Under the pieces are notes generated by a model, which saw nothing but the letters and a program-made list of their open reading frames with translations, searched no databases and was not told the origin of the DNA. From Lachnospiraceae bacterium (GTDB lineage Bacteria > Bacillota > Clostridia > Lachnospirales > Lachnospiraceae), in assembly GCA_017483735.1 (NCBI GenBank), contig JAFUVF010000053.1:20902-84901 (forward strand): a stretch of 64,000 bases of DNA. Reading direction: 5' to 3'. Made by a program: the position numbers and the translations under genes. This document shows positions 18,703 through 27,691 of this stretch, one piece after another. Each line of letters opens with the position of its first letter. Positions within the stretch are counted from its first letter, which is position 1.

Positions 18703-19479
18703 ATGTTCAAGGGCTTATATACCGCATACACGGGAATGATAAACGAACAGCACAGAATGGACACTCTTACCAACAATCTCGCCAATGTGACGACGGTGGG
18801 CTTCAAGAAGGAGGGTGCCACCAGTCAGGCATTTACGGATGTGCTGGCGGTCAAGATAAAGGACACCTCCATCGGTGTCGAGAAGAACAGACCCGTCGGA
18901 ATAAATACTCCGGGCGTCAAGATTGGCGAAAATTATGTGGATTATTCCCAAGGGTCGTTTCGTATAACGGAAAATCCATATGATTTGGCGCTGTCAGGAG
19001 AGGGCTTTTTTGCCATAGAATTTACCAACAAGGCGGGACAGACCAGCATCAAATATACCAGAGAGGGTCAGTTTACCCTGAATAAGGACGGCTTTCTTGT
19101 GACCGAAGAGGGGGATTATGTTCTCGACAGGAACAACAATCGTATCAGACTGGATGTGCTTCAGGATTCGACTATAGACCAGAATGGAGCTATCTGGCAG
19201 AACGGCCGTATAGTGGCAAATATTCAGGTTACGGATTTTGAGGACTATGATTATCTGCACAGATACGGAGAAACATATTTCGAGCCTATCGAGGGCGCAA
19301 GATTCAAACAGTCGAATGCTCAGGTAATAGAGGGATATCTCGAAATGTCCAATGTGTCCGTGGTGCAGGAAATGGTAAATATGATTACCACTACAAGGCA
19401 GTATGAGAGCAACCAGAAGATAGTGCAGACTATGGACAGCTCCATGGAGATAGCGGTACAGCAGCTGGGAAAGATTTAA
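18703..19479 (+). CDS. flhO: Flagellar basal-body rod protein, FlhO/FlgF type
   Basis: 258-residue member of the flagellar hook/basal-body protein family. The N-terminal rod motif GMINEQHRMDTLTNNLANVT and the C-terminal MSNVSVVQEMVNMITTTRQY are the two paired coiled ends that stack in rod, hook and hook-junction proteins. Length and position before flhP fit FlhO (a FlgF-like proximal rod component). It is exported by the flagellar type III apparatus and so has no signal peptide. AAAAGGAGA precedes the ATG. It is probably read from the sigma-D-like promoter, with read-through from mbl. Confidence 0.92.
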   Translation: MFKGLYTAYTGMINEQHRMDTLTNNLANVTTVGFKKEGATSQAFTDVLAVKIKDTSIGVEKNRPVGINTPGVKIGENYVDYSQGSFRITENPYDLALSGEGFFAIEFTNKAGQTSIKYTREGQFTLNKDGFLVTEEGDYVLDRNNNRIRLDVLQDSTIDQNGAIWQNGRIVANIQVTDFEDYDYLHRYGETYFEPIEGARFKQSNAQVIEGYLEMSNVSVVQEMVNMITTTRQYESNQKIVQTMDSSMEIAVQQLGKI

Positions 19480-19502
19480 AAATATTTAAAGGAGTTTAAG
19501 TT

Positions 19503-20339
19503 ATGGTTAGAAGCTTATGGACAGCGGCGACGGGAATGATCGCACAGCAGACGAATCTTGACACGATCGCAAACAATCTCGCAAATGTAAACACTACAGG
19601 ATACAAGACAGAGGTAAACGAGTTCAAGAGCCTGCTGTATCAGACTATACAGACCAAGACAACCTCGGCAAACGGGGAGAGAAAGCCAAGCTCCGCACAG
19701 GTTGGTTTAGGCGTACGCAATGCCTCTATTTCATCCGTATTTAAGCAGGGACCGCTTCTTTCCTCAGAGATCGATACGAATTTTGCCATAGACGGTAAAG
19801 GCTTCTTTGCGCTCCGGTCGGCTGACGGAAGAACATATTATACAAGGAACGGTAATTTTAAATTTACGCTTTCGACCAACGGTGGAAATATGCTTGCCAC
19901 CAGTGATGGCGAGCCCATTTTGGACAGGGACGGACAGCCGCTGATCCTAAGCTCCAACTATATCATCAGCAATGTGACAGTCACGGCGGACGGTACGCTC
20001 TGTTATCCTGACGAGCTCAACAATCCCCAGCCTATAAGAAAGGCAAACGGCAATGCCTATCAAATAGGACTTTGGCAGTTCCAGAATCCCAATGGCCTGG
20101 AAAAAATAGCGAACAGCCGCTTTGCGGTAACGGATGCCAGCGGACCGGTAATCAATGAGTTTACAAACAACAATGTGCAGAAGAGCTCTGTTATACAGGG
20201 ATACCTTGAGGGCTCCAATGTGAATGTGGCTGACGAGATGGTCAATATGATAACTACGCAGCGTGCTTACGAGTTCAATTCAAAGGCAATTACCGCATCC
20301 GACGAGATGCTGCAGCAGGCCAACAACCTACGCCGCTAG
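19503..20339 (+). CDS. flhP: Flagellar basal-body rod protein, FlhP/FlgG type
   Basis: 278-residue distal-rod-type protein. The N-terminal motif is MIAQQTNLDTIANNLANVNT and the C-terminal one is GSNVNVADEMVNMITTQRAY. Both are the classic FlgG-family ends. Together with FlhO it forms the rod that spans the thick wall. AAAGGAG lies upstream of the ATG. The gene follows flhO by 23 bases and precedes flgJ by 19. Confidence 0.93.
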   Translation: MVRSLWTAATGMIAQQTNLDTIANNLANVNTTGYKTEVNEFKSLLYQTIQTKTTSANGERKPSSAQVGLGVRNASISSVFKQGPLLSSEIDTNFAIDGKGFFALRSADGRTYYTRNGNFKFTLSTNGGNMLATSDGEPILDRDGQPLILSSNYIISNVTVTADGTLCYPDELNNPQPIRKANGNAYQIGLWQFQNPNGLEKIANSRFAVTDASGPVINEFTNNNVQKSSVIQGYLEGSNVNVADEMVNMITTQRAYEFNSKAITASDEMLQQANNLRR

Positions 20340-20358
20340 CGTTAAAAGGAGATAATAT

Positions 20359-20706
20359 ATGGACTTTTCGAACATTACAAATTTATATGCCGACAAATAT
20401 GCAAGCGCCACCAATGCTGCGGTGGATAAGCTTAAAAATAAGATCAATTCCACAGACTATACCAATGCGACGGATGATGAGCTTCTGAGTGCGTGCAAGG
20501 AGTTTGAGGCATATTTCCTCGAGCAGGTCTTTAAGGGGATGGAGAAGACTGTTATGAAGGATGAGTCCAATTCCTCCGATAACCAGCTGGTGGACTATTT
20601 TAAGGATCAGACTGTTCAGGAGCTTGCAAAAACTTCCACAGAGCAGCAGGGACTTGGACTTGCACAGATGCTCTATGAGCAGATGAAGAGGAACTATAAT
20701 CTCTGA
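20359..20706 (+). CDS. flgJ: Rod-binding protein, FlgJ N-terminal domain type
   Basis: 115-residue protein made only of the rod-capping domain of FlgJ (DELLSACKEFEAYFLEQVF, then VDYFKDQTVQELA and GLAQMLYEQM). The muramidase domain found in enterobacterial FlgJ is absent, as is usual for Firmicutes. It would help rod polymerisation in the wall, with a separate hydrolase making the hole. An AAAGGAG ribosome site precedes the start. It ends the rod gene block and lies two bases before recD2. Confidence 0.88.
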   Translation: MDFSNITNLYADKYASATNAAVDKLKNKINSTDYTNATDDELLSACKEFEAYFLEQVFKGMEKTVMKDESNSSDNQLVDYFKDQTVQELAKTSTEQQGLGLAQMLYEQMKRNYNL

Positions 20707-20708
20707 TC

Positions 20709-22928
20709 ATGGGAAGTATTTCCGGTTATATCGACCATTTTATATTCAGGAATGAAGAAAACGGATACAGTGTGGCTGTGCTTATCTCAGAGGGTAAGGA
20801 GGTTACCTGTGTCGGCATGTTGAAAAGTCTTTCCCAGGGGGAGACTATTGAGGCCTCCGGGGAGTATGTGGAGCATGCTCTCTATGGAATGCAGTTTAAG
20901 ATAGAGGATTATCATAGCATAATCCCGAAGGATGCAGAGGGGATAGAGCGGTATCTCGGGAGCGGCGCCATAAAGGGAGTGGGACAGGCGCTGGCTGCAC
21001 GTATCGTCGGATATTTCGGCGAAGATACACTCCGCATCATAGATGAGGAGCCGGAGAGACTGGCTGAGATAAAGGGTATAAGCCCTAAAAAGGCAAATGA
21101 GATTGCTGTTTCCATGGAGGAAAAAAAGGATCTCAGAGAAGCACTGATATTCCTTTCGGGATATGGCATCGGAGAAGCTCTTTCAATAAAAATATTTAAT
21201 GAATACGGTACGCTTCTGTACAGGATCATAAAGGAAAATCCATATAAGCTTGCGGAGGACATTACAGGCGTGGGCTTTAAGACTGCCGACGAGATTGCAG
21301 AGAAGGTGGGGATAAGCATTGATGCGGACTATCGTATACGCTGCGGGATTTTCTATGCGCTGCAGAATTCAACCTCCGAGGGGCATGTGTTTCTTCCTGT
21401 AGACGAGCTTGTATCAAGGGCTGTAAGGCTTCTGGAGCTGCAGGAAAATGTCCTGCGTCCCGAGCTTGACAATCTTTCCGTGGAGGGCAGAATCATTATA
21501 AAGGATGAAAAAGCGTATCTGCCTTTCTTCTACCATACGGAGATAAAAGCTGCGGCAAAGCTTTCCGAGCTCAACATAAATATGGGGACGGAAAATCCTG
21601 AAACGGAAAAAAGACTTCGGGCGCATATAGAGGATATACTTTCAAAAGAGCGGATGGAGCTGGAGGAACTTCAGATAAATGCGGTAATGTCTGCCATAAA
21701 GAGCGGCGTGTTCATATTGTCTGGCGGACCCGGAACCGGAAAGACCACCACCATAAATACTATTATCAGATATTTTGAGAGTGAGGGAATGGATATAGTC
21801 CTTGCGGCGCCCACGGGCAGAGCGGCAAAGAGGATGACAGAGGCCACGGGCTTTGAGGCAAAGACCATACACAGGCTGCTTGAGCTGAATGGAGAGCTCT
21901 CTGATGACGAGAAGGGGCATGTGCGCTTCGAGAAAAATGAGGACAATCCTCTGGAGGCGGATGTGGTCATAATAGACGAGATGTCAATGGTGGACATTCA
22001 GGTGTTCTGGGCACTGTTAAGGGCAATCCCCGTGGGCTGCAGGCTTATAATGGCGGGAGATATACACCAGCTCCCCAGCGTCGGACCGGGACAGGTTCTC
22101 AGGGATATTATGGAGAGCGGCGCTTATCCTATGGCGGTGCTGGAAAAGATATTCCGTCAGGCCGGAAATTCTGATATTGTCCTCAACGCACACAGGATAA
22201 ATAACGGAGAGGAAATACAGTTTGATAAGGACTCAAAGGATTTCTTCCTGATAGAACGAAATGACGTAAATGTCATATATAAGTTTATGGTACAGCTTAT
22301 CACGGAGAAGCTTCCGAAATATCTGAAGGTAACGCCATTTGACATACAGGTGCTGACACCTATGAGAAAGGGCGCTCTGGGGTGTGAAACCTTAAACGAG
22401 ATATTGCAGAGATACATAAATCCTTCTGATGGAGCAAAGAGGGAGCATATGCATGGCGACAGGCTTTTCCGTGAGGGCGATAAGGTAATGCAGACGAAGA
22501 ACAACTACAAGCTAGCATGGGAAATTTTGGGGAAGAACAATATCCTTGTGGAGAGCGGCGAGGGGGTTTTCAACGGAGATATGGGAACCGTGAATTTCAT
22601 CAATGAAACTGCCTCCATTATGACGGTGGAATTTGATGACGGCAGGAGGGTAACCTATCCCTTTTCGGAGCTCTCGGAGCTGGAGCTTGCCTATGCAATA
22701 ACCATACACAAATCGCAGGGAAGCGAATACCCTGCCGTGATAATGCCGCTGCTTACCGGACCAAGGCTTCTTTTCAACAGAAACCTTCTCTACACCGGAA
22801 TTACCAGGGCAAAGGGACTTGTAACCATACTGGGCAGCGGAGAAACAGTGCGCAGCATGGCAAAGAACACGGAGGAATCGAAGCGATATACCTCCTTAAA
22901 GGAGAGAATACTTGAATCAGCTACTTGA
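20709..22928 (+). CDS. recD2: RecD2-type SF1B DNA helicase
   Basis: 739-residue 5'-3' helicase of the RecD-like family not tied to RecBC. The N-terminal third has helix-hairpin-helix segments (AIKGVGQALAARIVGYFG, then IKGISPKKANEIA). The core carries Walker A SGGPGTGKTTTINTI (about 338), Walker B IIDEMSMVD, and late motifs such as LAYAITIHKSQGSEYP. RecD2 proteins act in mismatch repair and replication-fork maintenance. It begins two bases after flgJ and overlaps comF by 17 bases, so it sits in the flagellar/competence transcription unit. Confidence 0.95.
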   Translation: MGSISGYIDHFIFRNEENGYSVAVLISEGKEVTCVGMLKSLSQGETIEASGEYVEHALYGMQFKIEDYHSIIPKDAEGIERYLGSGAIKGVGQALAARIVGYFGEDTLRIIDEEPERLAEIKGISPKKANEIAVSMEEKKDLREALIFLSGYGIGEALSIKIFNEYGTLLYRIIKENPYKLAEDITGVGFKTADEIAEKVGISIDADYRIRCGIFYALQNSTSEGHVFLPVDELVSRAVRLLELQENVLRPELDNLSVEGRIIIKDEKAYLPFFYHTEIKAAAKLSELNINMGTENPETEKRLRAHIEDILSKERMELEELQINAVMSAIKSGVFILSGGPGTGKTTTINTIIRYFESEGMDIVLAAPTGRAAKRMTEATGFEAKTIHRLLELNGELSDDEKGHVRFEKNEDNPLEADVVIIDEMSMVDIQVFWALLRAIPVGCRLIMAGDIHQLPSVGPGQVLRDIMESGAYPMAVLEKIFRQAGNSDIVLNAHRINNGEEIQFDKDSKDFFLIERNDVNVIYKFMVQLITEKLPKYLKVTPFDIQVLTPMRKGALGCETLNEILQRYINPSDGAKREHMHGDRLFREGDKVMQTKNNYKLAWEILGKNNILVESGEGVFNGDMGTVNFINETASIMTVEFDDGRRVTYPFSELSELELAYAITIHKSQGSEYPAVIMPLLTGPRLLFNRNLLYTGITRAKGLVTILGSGETVRSMAKNTEESKRYTSLKERILESAT

Positions 22929-23634
22929 AAAAATATTGGAAAGGCTTAAGGATGCAGTATATCCGAGACACTGCCCGGTGTGTGATGAGATTGTGGGCGG
23001 CGGAGAAAAGATCTGCGCAGATTGTATGAGGGAGCTTAAGCTTGTGAAGGCACCATGGTGTATGAGCTGCGGCAGACCTATCCGGGATGCGCATGAGAGA
23101 TGCCATGAGTGTAAAAGGGCTGGCATGAGAGAGTTTGTGCGGGGCAGGGTGCTGTATGAATATCCATCCGTCGCAAAGAGCATTTACAGATTCAAATACG
23201 GAAACAGAGCGGAATATGCGGAGTTTTTCGGTGGAGAAATGGCGTATTTTCTTAAGGATTTCATCGACGGTACAGCTGCGGACGGCATCATTCCTATTCC
23301 CCTCCACAAAAAGAGGATGAAAAAACGTGGCTACAATCAGGCGGGGTTATTGGCGGAAGAGCTTGGCAAAGTCTGCAATATTCCGGTGTATGATAAGCTG
23401 CTGATCCGTGTGAAAAACACAGCCCCCTTGAAAATGCTGGGTCTGTCCGAACGTCAAAATAATTTGAAAAAGGCTTTTAATATATCCCAAAATGGTGTAA
23501 AATTAAAAAGAGTAATTCTGGTGGATGATATATACACTACCGGGAGCACAATTGCTGAGGCGGCGCATACACTCAGGACTTATGGAGTATCGGAGGTATA
23601 TTTTGTGGCGTTAGCCTGTGGCGAAGGAATATAA
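22912..23634 (+). CDS. comFC: ComF-family phosphoribosyltransferase-like protein
   Basis: 240-residue ComFC homologue. The N-terminal part holds two zinc-ribbon Cys pairs (HCPVCDE, ICADCM, then WCMSCGR and CHECKR). The C-terminal part is a PRTase fold with the PRPP-site loop VILVDDIYTTGSTIAEAA (about 203). In competent bacteria ComFC helps single-stranded DNA handling during uptake. In others its role is unclear. The TTG start is supported by AAAGGAGAG ending five bases upstream, inside recD2. The comF-yvyF order is shared with B. subtilis. Confidence 0.92.
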   Translation: MNQLLEKILERLKDAVYPRHCPVCDEIVGGGEKICADCMRELKLVKAPWCMSCGRPIRDAHERCHECKRAGMREFVRGRVLYEYPSVAKSIYRFKYGNRAEYAEFFGGEMAYFLKDFIDGTAADGIIPIPLHKKRMKKRGYNQAGLLAEELGKVCNIPVYDKLLIRVKNTAPLKMLGLSERQNNLKKAFNISQNGVKLKRVILVDDIYTTGSTIAEAAHTLRTYGVSEVYFVALACGEGI

Positions 23635-23649
23635 TGTGGAGGATATGGC

Positions 23650-24063
23650 ATGAACGTTAGGAATTGTAAGAAGTGCGGAAATATATTCAACTATATTTCG
23701 GGACCGCCAATCTGCCCTAACTGCAGGGAGAAGCTGGAGGAGAAATTCCAGGAGGTCAAGGAATATATCAGAGAGCACAAGGGTGTAGGCATTGCGCAGA
23801 TTTCAGAGGCTTGCAATGTTGATCCCCAGCAGATCAGGCAGTGGCTCAGAGAGGACAGGCTGGAGGTTACAGAGGATTCCGCTATAATGCTCAACTGTGA
23901 AAGCTGCGGCGCACCCATAAGGAGCGGTAGGTTCTGCGAGAAGTGCAAGGCAAAGAACATCAACGGCTTCAACAGCATATTGGAGGCAAATAAGCCCAAG
24001 CCTGTGGATAATCCCTTCAAGAGGGACAAGGAAGCTCCGAAGATGAGATTTCTGGACAACTAA
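23650..24063 (+). CDS. yvyF: YvyF-like flagellar-operon zinc protein
   Basis: 137-residue small regulator-like protein. An N-terminal zinc ribbon (CKKCGN and CPNC) is followed by an HTH-like middle (GIAQISEACNVDPQQIRQWL). A second zinc ribbon (CESCGAPIR and CEKC) ends the protein. This matches the family found in Firmicute flagellar operons next to comF and flgM. The molecular role is not established; DNA or protein binding is likely. A ribosome site GGAGG lies 5' of the ATG. Confidence 0.85.
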   Translation: MNVRNCKKCGNIFNYISGPPICPNCREKLEEKFQEVKEYIREHKGVGIAQISEACNVDPQQIRQWLREDRLEVTEDSAIMLNCESCGAPIRSGRFCEKCKAKNINGFNSILEANKPKPVDNPFKRDKEAPKMRFLDN

Positions 24064-24069
24064 AAGACT

Positions 24070-24456
24070 ATGATAAACGAAGACAGAGTCATTCTCATGA
24101 CGAAGATGGCCTCATACGAAGAGCATGAGGCAAAGGAGAATATGGCTATCGGCAGATACTTCAGAAGCGATTATATCGCTATTCAGGTCCTTAAGGCCGT
24201 GATTAGTGTTACAATCGCTTTTGCGGTGATATTTGCCATTTTTCTGTTTTATGATTTTGAGAAATATATGCAGGATATCTACGAGATGGACATTCTGTCC
24301 TTCGCAAAGAATATCCTGAAATATTATATTGTCGCTGTGGTTGTATACGCCGGAATATGCTACGGTGTGTGCACCTACAGATACATAAAGGCGAGAAAAA
24401 GCTTAAAGCTCTATTATCAGAACTTAAAAAAGCTTGACAAAATGTATACTGAATAG
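24070..24456 (+). CDS. Two-membrane-segment protein of unknown function
   Basis: Not recognised. The 128 residues have a charged N-terminus (about 1-38), membrane segments at about 40-64 and 84-108, and a basic, Tyr- and Lys-rich tail (ARKSLKLYYQNLKKLDKMY). It starts six bases after yvyF and ends 15 before the next membrane gene, so it is inside the same operon. No catalytic motif is visible. It may work with the next gene product. Confidence 0.7.
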   Translation: MINEDRVILMTKMASYEEHEAKENMAIGRYFRSDYIAIQVLKAVISVTIAFAVIFAIFLFYDFEKYMQDIYEMDILSFAKNILKYYIVAVVVYAGICYGVCTYRYIKARKSLKLYYQNLKKLDKMYTE

Positions 24457-24471
24457 AGGGTAAGGGTATTT

Positions 24472-25518
24472 ATGACAGAACTTCTCGAGATAAGAGACAG
24501 GATAAAGGGAATATTTGCAAGCTATGAGGTTTTTATCCTTCCGGTGGTCAAGTTCCTGTTGGGATTGGTCTGCTTTGGCATGCTCAATTCGAAGCTTGGT
24601 TATATGACGAGGATCAATAATATTGCCGTAGTGCTGATACTGGCGCTTCTGTGCTCCTTCCTGCCGCCAGTGGGAATGGTGCTTCTTGCGGCGCTCATAA
24701 GCCTTCTGCATCTCTACGCCCTGTCCCTTGAAGCCGCCATCATTGGCTTTGCGGTTTATCTCGTAATGTTCCTTCTGTTTTTCAGATTTGCACCGAAGGA
24801 TTCCGTCGCAGTGATACTCACACCCATTACCTGTGCGCTGGGACTTCCCTGTATAGTCCCTATCAGCGCCGGACTTTTGGGAGGGCCTTCATCTGCTGTA
24901 AGTGTGGGCTGCGGCGTGATGGTATATATACTGCTCCACGGGATTACCCAGAGCGCTCCCACCATAAACGGAATGGAGGATTCAGAGGCCACGGCAAAGG
25001 TTCGACTCGTGGTGGATTCGCTTTTGGGCAACAAGCAGATGATAGTTATGATTGCAGCCTTTGCGATAACGGTAATAGTGGCGTATCTGGTAAGAAGGAT
25101 GGCTATAGACTATTCCTGGACCATTGCCATTATTGCAGGTGCGCTTGTTGATATAATAATTCTCCTCGTAGGAGATCTTATGTACGATACGAATATATCC
25201 TTTCTGTCCATAATAATCAGCAGCCTCTTAGGAGCACTGATAGGGAAGCTGGTGGAATTCTTCAGATTCGGACTGGACTACAACCGTACGGAGAAGGTGC
25301 AGTTCGAGGATGACGAATACTATTATTATGTGAAGGCGGTTCCGAAGCTTTCAGTGGTAGGCGGAGAAAAGACAGTGAAGCGCATCAATACCGCCAAGAG
25401 CCGCAAACGCACAAGATATGAGGATGATTATTACGACAGGGGCAGAGGAACATATGTAGGCAGATACGAGGAAGACGACGAGTACTATGATGATGCGTAC
25501 GAGGATGACGAGTATTGA
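24472..25518 (+). CDS. Polytopic membrane protein with acidic-aromatic tail, function unknown
   Basis: Not recognised as a named family. The 348 residues hold about eight hydrophobic segments between 20 and 265. Short Pro/Gly motifs (ITCALGLPCIVPISAGLLGG) resemble transporter re-entrant loops. The last 85 residues are soluble and very rich in Asp, Glu, Tyr and Arg, ending in DDEYYDDAYEDDEY. The tail may bind a cation or a basic partner, or be phosphorylated. It lies directly upstream of cdaA in the same direction, so a link to c-di-AMP or envelope homeostasis is a reasonable guess. Confidence 0.7.
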   Translation: MTELLEIRDRIKGIFASYEVFILPVVKFLLGLVCFGMLNSKLGYMTRINNIAVVLILALLCSFLPPVGMVLLAALISLLHLYALSLEAAIIGFAVYLVMFLLFFRFAPKDSVAVILTPITCALGLPCIVPISAGLLGGPSSAVSVGCGVMVYILLHGITQSAPTINGMEDSEATAKVRLVVDSLLGNKQMIVMIAAFAITVIVAYLVRRMAIDYSWTIAIIAGALVDIIILLVGDLMYDTNISFLSIIISSLLGALIGKLVEFFRFGLDYNRTEKVQFEDDEYYYYVKAVPKLSVVGGEKTVKRINTAKSRKRTRYEDDYYDRGRGTYVGRYEEDDEYYDDAYEDDEY

Positions 25519-25542
25519 TGTTACCGGGATGGAGTGACATAT

Positions 25543-26418
25543 ATGAGCTGGCTTGACCAGGTTAAGGATTCCATAGAGAATATAAGTAAATACGGAACTA
25601 TAATGGATTTCGGGGATGTGCTGGAGATCGTACTCATCGCCGTTCTTATTTATTATATTCTTCTGTGGATGAAAAATACCCGTGCCTGGGCGCTCTTGAG
25701 GGGTATTATAGTCATCGGGATTTTCCTGCTCATAGCGGATATCCTCGAGATGAATACAATATTGTGGATAGCGCAGAATGCACTGGGTTTTGTGGTTACG
25801 GCGCTTATAGTCGTTATGCAGCCTGAGCTGCGACGGGCATTGGAGGAGCTGGGAAAGCGAAGCATTGTGGCATCCATCATTCCCTTTGACAATGGCAGGA
25901 TAGCGGGGGAGAACATAACCTCCGATACGATAGATGAGATTGTGACGGCATCCGTTGAGATGGGCAGAGCCAGAACCGGTGCACTAATAGTCATCGAGAA
26001 GAGTGAAACCTTAAGACAGTATGAACAGACCGGAATAGATGTGGATGCCAAGCTTACGAGCCAGCTTCTGATCAATATTTTTGAGCATAATACGCCGCTT
26101 CATGACGGTGCTGTGATAGTCAGGGGAAACAGAGTGGTTTCCGCCACCTGTTATCTGCCGCTTTCAGACAATCTTGGGATTTCAAAGGAGCTTGGAACGA
26201 GACACAGGGCAGGACTCGGAGTTTCGGAGGCAACGGATTCCGTTACCGTGATAGTGTCCGAGGAAACCGGCAAGATTACTGTGGCATATGAGGGCGAACT
26301 CAACAGGAATCTCAATGCAGAAAAGCTCAGAGAATGCCTGGTAGGTCTTCTCATAGGAAGTACGGATGCGGAGAAGGGAAGCTCCAGAATAAAATGGAAG
26401 GGGAGGAACCGCTCGTGA
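25543..26418 (+). CDS. cdaA: CdaA diadenylate cyclase
   Basis: Membrane c-di-AMP synthase, 291 residues. Three N-terminal membrane segments (about 25-95) are followed by the DAC domain with the catalytic motifs LHDGAVIV (about 187) and GTRHRAGLGVSEATD (RHR about 219). c-di-AMP controls potassium, osmolyte balance and wall stress. I chose the ATG at 25543, which has GGGATGGAG eight bases upstream. The in-frame GTG at 25534 lies inside that site. The stop overlaps the ybbR start by four bases (GTGA), matching the conserved cdaA-ybbR-glmM order of Firmicutes. Confidence 0.96.
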   Translation: MSWLDQVKDSIENISKYGTIMDFGDVLEIVLIAVLIYYILLWMKNTRAWALLRGIIVIGIFLLIADILEMNTILWIAQNALGFVVTALIVVMQPELRRALEELGKRSIVASIIPFDNGRIAGENITSDTIDEIVTASVEMGRARTGALIVIEKSETLRQYEQTGIDVDAKLTSQLLINIFEHNTPLHDGAVIVRGNRVVSATCYLPLSDNLGISKELGTRHRAGLGVSEATDSVTVIVSEETGKITVAYEGELNRNLNAEKLRECLVGLLIGSTDAEKGSSRIKWKGRNRS

Positions 26419-27689
26419 ATTTTCTGAACAGGCTTACAAAAAACGGCGGACTTAAAATAGCGTCGGTGCTGTCTGCGTTCATCCTCTGGTTTCTCATTGT
26501 CCAGATACAGAATCCCCAGGATGTAGCCACCTTCGGCAATATCCAGGTAAAGATCACAAACACGGACGTGCTGGAGAGCGAGGGCAAGGTGTATGAAATC
26601 CTCGAGGGCTCCGATATCGTCCGGGTAACGGTGCGTGCTCCCAAATCCATCGTTAGGGAGCTTCGTGCCACAGATATCATTGCGGAAGCGGATATGTCCA
26701 GACTTACGGATATAAATACAATCCCCATTACCTATTCCGTGCAGAATGTGGATTCATCCTCCATAGGAGTCAGCGGTAACAGGGATGTGGTCAAACTCAG
26801 CGTGGAGACCGGAATCAGCAAATATGTCAGGGTGCGTTCGAACATTATCGGCACGGTTGCGGAGGGCTATGTGCTTGGGAATGTGAGTCTGTCCCAGAAC
26901 CTTATCCAGATATCCGGACCTGAGTCCATCATAGACAATGTGAATGAAGCGCAGGTGGATATAACTGTCGACAATGCCACCAGCTCCCTCAATGCAAACT
27001 TCGAGATAAAGCTTCTTGATGCGTCAGGGGACATAATAAATGACGATAATATCAGAAAGCAGTCCAATTATGTGCCTGCGACGGTTGAGATACTGGGAAC
27101 CAAGGAGCTGCCTGTCAGAGCTGAATACAGCGGTACTCCCGCAAGCGGATATGCGGCGACAGGGGAGGTTATCGCTGAACCTGAGACGGTAACGGTTGCC
27201 GGACATTCCACAGTACTTTCCGGAATTACGGAGATAGTGATTCCCGAGGGGAATATAGATATAACCGGAGCAACAGGGGATGTGGTCAGCACGGTTGATA
27301 TAAGCCAGTATATCTCGAACAGTCTGAGGGTAACAGACAGCTCTGAGGTTAATGTCAGGGTGCGTGTGGAGAGCATCGAGAGAAGGAATATTGATATTGC
27401 AACCGATAACATTTCGTTTGTGAACCTGCCGGAGAATATGGAAGCGGTTATCATGGATTCCGCAGAGTACCATCAGATAACGGTGGAGGGCTTTAAGGAG
27501 CTTTTGGATGCAACGGACGCTTCGGGATTAAAGGGAACTGTAGATGTGAAGAAGTGGATGGATACTCAGGAGCTGGATGAACTCAGACCGGGATATTACT
27601 ATATGAATGTGGATGTGGCATTGCCCGAGGGAGTATCCATGACGGGGTATTTGATATTGCATACTCAGATAAAAAGGATGGAAAACTAA
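26415..27689 (+). CDS. cdaR: YbbR-domain protein (CdaR), regulator of CdaA
   Basis: 424-residue protein with one N-terminal membrane anchor (about 13-33). Four YbbR repeats then run outside the cell (about 45-130, 135-215, 220-310, 320-415), seen as repeating patterns like [12 protein letters not shown] and VNVRVRVES. In Firmicutes this protein binds CdaA and tunes c-di-AMP synthesis. The GTG start at 26415 has GGGAGG eight bases upstream and overlaps the cdaA stop. Longer in-frame starts inside cdaA lack support. Confidence 0.92.
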   Translation: MNFLNRLTKNGGLKIASVLSAFILWFLIVQIQNPQDVATFGNIQVKITNTDVLESEGKVYEILEGSDIVRVTVRAPKSIVRELRATDIIAEADMSRLTDINTIPITYSVQNVDSSSIGVSGNRDVVKLSVETGISKYVRVRSNIIGTVAEGYVLGNVSLSQNLIQISGPESIIDNVNEAQVDITVDNATSSLNANFEIKLLDASGDIINDDNIRKQSNYVPATVEILGTKELPVRAEYSGTPASGYAATGEVIAEPETVTVAGHSTVLSGITEIVIPEGNIDITGATGDVVSTVDISQYISNSLRVTDSSEVNVRVRVESIERRNIDIATDNISFVNLPENMEAVIMDSAEYHQITVEGFKELLDATDASGLKGTVDVKKWMDTQELDELRPGYYYMNVDVALPEGVSMTGYLILHTQIKRMEN

Positions 27690-27691
27690 AA

